Source: Patiria miniata
Taxonomy: Eukaryota > Echinodermata > Asteroidea > Valvatida > Asterinidae
NCBI RefSeq assembly: GCF_015706575.1
Contig: NW_024037074.1
Span: 25,409,334 to 25,473,333 of the forward strand
Direction: 5' to 3'
Length of the DNA: 64,000 nt
Shown: piece by piece, positions 58,746-64,000 of the stretch
How positions within the stretch are numbered: position 1 is the stretch's first letter
Layout: each line of letters opens with the position of its first letter
Notes under the pieces: generated by a model
Seen by the model: only the letters and a program-made list of their open reading frames with translations
The model's database searches: none
Told to the model about the DNA's origin: nothing
Program-made: the position numbers and the translations under genes

Positions 58746-61700
58746 TGTTTTCAAAGGACTGTGGTAATGTCACAGGTGTACACAAGTTTCCCCTTCATTT
58801 TGTAGACCCTTATTAATTATTTAAATCAATATCTCTTAAATATTCATTTCCAATGACCGCATTCGCCGTTACCACAATAGAGGTTTCGAATACGAGGCCC
58901 ATGTTAGCATGGCCTCCAATGCTAACCGGTGCAGAGAGAAAGCCTTGTCTTAACAACTTCCCTTTTCGTATTTTCAATCTTCAGATTAAATCACCACACA
59001 ATTGAGACACCGAAACCTCTTCCCCTTTTTAATTACTCTAATAAAACCAAGAGACACACTAATCAGGTCCATTTATTCCGTTCGGCCTTTTTTTAGGTCA
59101 TACATGCATGTATTTATCATACTTTCGTCTTGTTTTGGGGTGTTCAGACCTGATATGGAATAAACAATCAATAATGTGGCTATATAGCGGCGTGGATTCA
59201 ATGAATTCGACAATTATCACATGGGATTAGCAACTGCAAGCGGCCAATGTTTTCCATCTTTCTTAAATGGACCATCTGGCCAGTTTTTCGATTCATTTTA
59301 ATTGCCGGCACCAATCAAGCCGATATAGATTGTTCGTGAAGAATTACGTATTGAGGCCTTAACATTACATGGAAACACTTAATGTTTTAATTTTATCTAC
59401 AAAGACTTAAAATATCTCCTTTTTGTCAATATTTATGTTACTGGACATGTGTTTGGCCTCTGATTGACTTGCAGTTGAGTTTGATCATGATGGGCTTGCG
59501 ATGCGCCTGACTATTAAGGGTGAAACATATTCACGATGTGTTGTAATGACATAAATATAGAACAAAAATAAAAGGCCATGCGATGTCATATGATTTGAAT
59601 ACAACCTCCTCATCCAATATTAACTGTAAAACTCACGACCTGTTATCGCATGAAAAGTTTATTTATTACTTATTATTATTATTTATCAGATAATTTCTCA
59701 GGCACGAGACAATTGAAATATAAAAATATAAGACAATTTAAATTCAATTACAAAAATATTGCTAGACACGACAACGAATATCAAAAGGACAGACTACAAA
59801 AGGTTACTATACACGAAACTATCAAACAAACACATTAAAACACATTCGACATTAAATTGAACTATGTGCAGGCCTGAGGGATTGTCTAAAAAGCATAAAA
59901 TAAGCTTGTCGAGAGGCTCTCCAACTACAACAGTACTTTTTTTTAGACACAGAAACAAACAAAAACAAAGGACGACAAACATACAGGCAGGCACAAGCTC
60001 ACACACACAAACAAGTAAAACAAACATGAAAAAACAAACAAACAAAAAACATGTTGTCGCATGCTTCTGCTACTTCTTTGCCTGATCATGTTGATCAGTA
60101 AATTCAAGACAGCATTGTCAACAGTTCGGGTCAGTATAAAATAATACTGGGATGGTGAAGAATGACCCGACAAACTAAACGCAATTATGCACTTCAAACT
60201 CGGAAGTGTGTGAGTGCTAAATCTTCCTGATCCCCAGGGATTGATGTCAATGTTTGGAGCGGTATTATGTAGTCTTGCAGATTTTAATCGCTTGACTCTT
60301 TCATGTTTTAGATCGACATACGGTAGGCATAGCCAGAGACTTTGTTTTCACTATCGTTGCAAATCCCATGTGCACATTGCTGGTATGATATCCCAGCGAC
60401 TGACTTGCAAATTTCCACCCGTCTCACAAAAACAAGTTAATTAGAGACACGGGAACCTCATTACCGGTTGCGCTAATTAATTCTCCACGGGAAACGAAGG
60501 ACAAAACATTGTGTAGATTTCTTGTAATTACAAACTTCAGGGGATGCAGTGAGTTTTAAAGCCTATTCTATGTCCAGCATTAGTCCACTAGACGTTTTTA
60601 ATGACCTGTGTGGAAATCGGACCGCCTAACCTGAGTTAATCGTCTGTGGAAACATAGTTTGCCCAAAAAAATCGCCTTCATATTGCGACAGAAATAATTA
60701 GCGTTTTAGAAGGTAGTACGCAGGCTAATAATTGAGCCACGCGGTTACGTTAGTCGGAGCATCGACACAGGTATAACGGGAACAAGGCCGGCACCGGAGT
60801 CGATCCCGGGAGGGGGGGGGGGGACTTACGGTGTTATAATGTTCGTCCAGTTCACGTAAATTAAACAGATCACTGCGAAAAATGGGCGTAAAATGCAAAT
60901 AAAAGTGTGCACAGCCACATTGTATAAAAAAAAATGTAAAAATCTGTAATTTACAACAAAAGTGATGGCAGCAGCGTCGCCAGACATTTTGGTGTTTCTT
61001 TTTTTTTTAGTTTCACGTCGAGTGTTGAGGACTCCCTTTGCAGCATTTGCGTAAAATGATGTTACACTAAAGTTGAAAAATAACTTTCATCTGAAAGTTG
61101 TTTTTTACAACTCTTTTACTCGGGTTGCCAACAAAATAACTCTACCCGTCACTTTGTAGCTCCAAAATAACGGTTGCTGCTATCCTTGCTCACATTTCCC
61201 GTAGTATTAACAGCAATGCACCGTATACCGCAATGAAACGGATGATATCTCGGATACTGCAGTTATAAGTGAAACGGATGATATCAGTACCGAGGCATTT
61301 GAGGGGCCGGACGGAGAGGGAATTGACGATGGACAGGACAAAAGGCCTTTATGATTAGAAGAATACGGGTAGGATGTGGAGGGATACTTAGTCTGATGGA
61401 CAGTGGGGTTTGAGACGAGTATGGCGGGGTATTAAACGGGTCGAGGTAGGGTCGACACCTTCTTGAGCGATATCAAAGCCTTGCGATTGTGACACAGACA
61501 ATAATCAGCCATGATACACCCATGGGCGTCGCGAGGGGTGGGGGGGGGGCTTGAAAAAGCACACACAAAAAGGAGGGGGAAAAGAAAAGGGAACAAGACG
61601 AGGGGCGAAGTCATATGAATGCTGTTAATTTAATGTACATTTAACAACATGGGCATCCGCAGGCGTGTCAATGAGGGTGGAGTGGGAAAAATGTGCCCCC

Positions 61701-61967
61701 CCCCCCAACCAACCCTCGAAAAAAATTATCAATTGCGAATATGCTAAAGAAAGTACAAAGATTTTGAGAGCTTTGCCGCCCTCTTCAAAAAAATACTGGC
61801 GACGCCCATGGATACACCTTGTCGTGTCATGTTAATATTGAGCTTAGCGCCGACGTGTATGAATCACAGCGTTAAAAAAAAAGCGTTTGTAAGCTTAAAA
61901 GTGACGGGCTGGGAATTGGTAACGCACATAAGTACAAAAAAGTAAAGTCTGTCACGAACCTCCGGTT

Positions 61968-62197
61968 TCAGTAGCATGAAACGACTGAGAATATTTCTAC
62001 TCCCCCTGGATGGGATGCCATTCCATCGCAGGTTACTCCCCAGCTAATGCCGGTACCCATTGATACTCCTGGGTGGAGAGAGGCAAGTGGGATGAAGTGG
62101 ATTGCCCAAGGACTCAACATATGGCCAGCAGCTGGATTCGAACCCCTGACCCTCTGATCATGAGCCACAAACCCTAACCACTAGGCCACACTCCCCC
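61968..62197 (-). mobile_element. tRNA-derived SINE, minus strand
   Basis: The minus strand has box A TGGCCTAGTGGTTAGG and box B GGTTCGAATCC in a tRNA-like head starting near 62197. The body includes CTTGGGCAATCCACTTCATC and ends near 61970. Confidence 0.72.
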
Positions 62198-64000
62198 TTC
62201 TCGGGACAGTTCAAGCAATAACGGCAGAACTACTTATAAGTTTGAATTTATTTTTGAAATATACTGTAATATCAGGCATTACAAATGTGTTTTTTTCTCA
62301 AAGACATTGCATTGATTCTTTATTTATTTACAATGCGGATCTAGCTTTCAACTTTACCAATATTTCAAATAACAATCTGAATTAGTATTCACAGATTAGG
62401 TTACACATGAAAAGTTTATTTCTAAAACGCGATATAGGCCATATTCATCTTTAAAAAGTGACATTTGGCACTTTTATGAAACTGTACTATTGGTTAGACG
62501 TGCTATTTTGGTGTGGCACCTTGAAAAATAGATTTTCAAATCGACTTGATAATTTTCTAGCATTACACTAGTTATGAGCTTTCCAGATCCAATGAAACAT
62601 ATCACGAAAATAATCAGCCCACGACAAGTAATCAGTTAATTAATTCCAACTTTTGAATCCTAATTCGTTCTGAATAGTCTGCGCAATTTCTAAATTGGAG
62701 AGCGCCATTTAAAACCACTTTTTAAAACTGCAAGTTTATTTTCTACAGGACATTATACTCCTTTACATTTCGTTCGGAAAAAGAAAATGGAATTATGACA
62801 AAGCACAACTTTAAAGAATAAAAACGACAACAGCTGTTTCTAAGCTCCATATTGTTGCAACACCCCCCCCCCACCCCGTTCATCCGCTGACTAATGTTAT
62901 GAAACTAGTAAAATGGGGCCCAAAATACTAAATGAAATGCTAAATGTATTCTCTAATTGCCTTAGAATGCAGGAGAAAGCAGCGTAGAAGCCGACACGCC
63001 TTTCACTCAAGCCCCCTCCACGTATCAACCCCCCCCCCCCGTTTCCTGAAAGCTAGATCCGCCCATGTATATGATGTTATTTTGTTGGTAGTTCTGTTGC
63101 TGCCCAATTGCCGGTTATTCATTAATTGTTTCTGGCAGCTGGGTTGTTTGGCTTTTGCTTGTCATTGTCTTAAAGATATGAGCAGTTAGCATAGCCTTCA
63201 AGCTGTATTCCGACCAGAAGTTGGCAATATTCTTTGGAACTTCATGCCATAATGTGGAACTTTTTTAGCCTATTCATCGTGAGGAAGAAATCCAACCAAA
63301 TGACAATTGCTTACATATGCGAGCGACTAAATGAAGCAAATGCTTTTCTTTCAAAAGTCGATGATTATATTTAAATAATGAATAGACCTCAGACTCTTGA
63401 TGGAGCGAGGGGGCACGATCTTTTAATCCCAGGTACAGAGCGGTACGGCGCAATCAGTGCCTACTCATATCTCATCAAAAAAGTAATCATTTTACAAGTA
63501 ATCATTCAGCGGTGTGGATTAATACAGCGAATTTCTCTTGCCGTTTGGACTTGTCTCCTATACTCGTCTTCCCCTGCAGGATCGTCCCATTCCCCTGGGC
63601 CATGAGGTCTGCAATCCCCGGTCTGCGGACGAGCTCACCGGGCAGACAAATTACTCGGCACGGTTTACTCCGGCCGAAGTCCCTGGCGAAAGGCCGCTCG
63701 CCGAGCAATGAGCGAAAACTGTACAGTGATCATAATGCTACGAGGCTTACATTTAGAAGGCCTTCCGTCTAGCGGACAAAGTAAATGAATTTCGTTCCGG
63801 GCGTGTCGGGGAGATTAGCAGTCTAGCTGCTACCTACGCCGTAGGCAAAGCACTGAGCACTTTTTTCTTTGATTTTCTTTCTCTGTTTTGATTTTGGTTT
63901 GGATTCATGGCCTTTCCTGGTGGGTATTTTGTCCCGACTATAATAATAAGTGATGACCACTGCCGACATTGAATTAAGACTGAAGGACTGGACACATCGT

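Larger units (their letters stand above)
50205..64000. other. gene-poor stretch to the right edge
   Basis: I found no ORF with splice context or family resemblance. It contains R1/R2 repeats, a hairpin, a LINE-tail fragment, a SINE, a poly-A/A-rich run at 53622-53650 and poly-G/C tracts. Parts of 57.7-60.5 kb are rich in TAATTA cores without visible repeats, which could be regulatory. Confidence 0.5.

Overview
This is eukaryotic genomic DNA with long introns, canonical GT-AG splice sites, dense small transposons and many homopolymeric G/C tracts. The very frequent palindrome ACATGTAC/TACATGTA, the LINE and tRNA-SINE relics and the gene content suggest a marine invertebrate, most likely a deuterostome (echinoderm, hemichordate or amphioxus). 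That assignment is an inference from sequence style, not a demonstrated fact.

Region 1 (1-31,150, minus strand) is one large gene. I could chain thirteen coding exons with matching splice phases: 30952-31140, 24911-25120, 23965-24019, 21485-21648, 18506-18769, 17062-17532, 14460-15473, 11247-11497, 9119-9159, 7884-8096, 5002-5133, 1222-1370 and 721-784. The first exon carries the diagnostic GOLM1/GOLM2 (GP73/CASC4) signal-anchor VLAFNYWNVSSR. A coiled coil follows, then a huge Gln-rich region (about 666 residues over four exons) and an acidic Glu/Asp/Gly-rich tail. The model is at least 1072 codons, against roughly 400-430 residues for vertebrate GOLM1/2, and its last exon or exons lie beyond the left edge. 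Its introns hold LINE, SINE, hAT-like, pogo-like and TTAA-ended MITE copies. They also hold a 1.55 kb tandem array whose units each copy the end of exon 10 plus its 5' splice site.

Region 2 (31-40.2 kb) has two more short genes for single-pass type II, coiled-coil, lumen-facing proteins. One is a two-exon plus-strand gene (34477-37045, 164 aa), divergent from the GOLM gene. The other is an intronless minus-strand ORF (39613-40077, 154 aa). I do not recognise the family of either. With the GOLM gene they form a local cluster of membrane-anchored coiled-coil genes.

Region 3 (40.2-48.4 kb) is gene-free as far as I can see. It has foldback elements, a SINE with a doubled tRNA-like head, and a perfect 32-bp palindrome with a TGACGTCA core.

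Region 4 (48.4-50.2 kb) carries a plus-strand, single-coding-exon gene for a basic, Ser/Pro-rich, largely disordered 577-aa protein with a coiled segment near each end (48471-50204). It probably follows a non-coding 5' exon.

Region 5 (50.2-64 kb) has no gene I can support. It contains interspersed repeats, poly-G/C tracts and a tRNA-derived SINE. Stretches rich in TAATTA-type cores could be regulatory, but that cannot be established from sequence alone.
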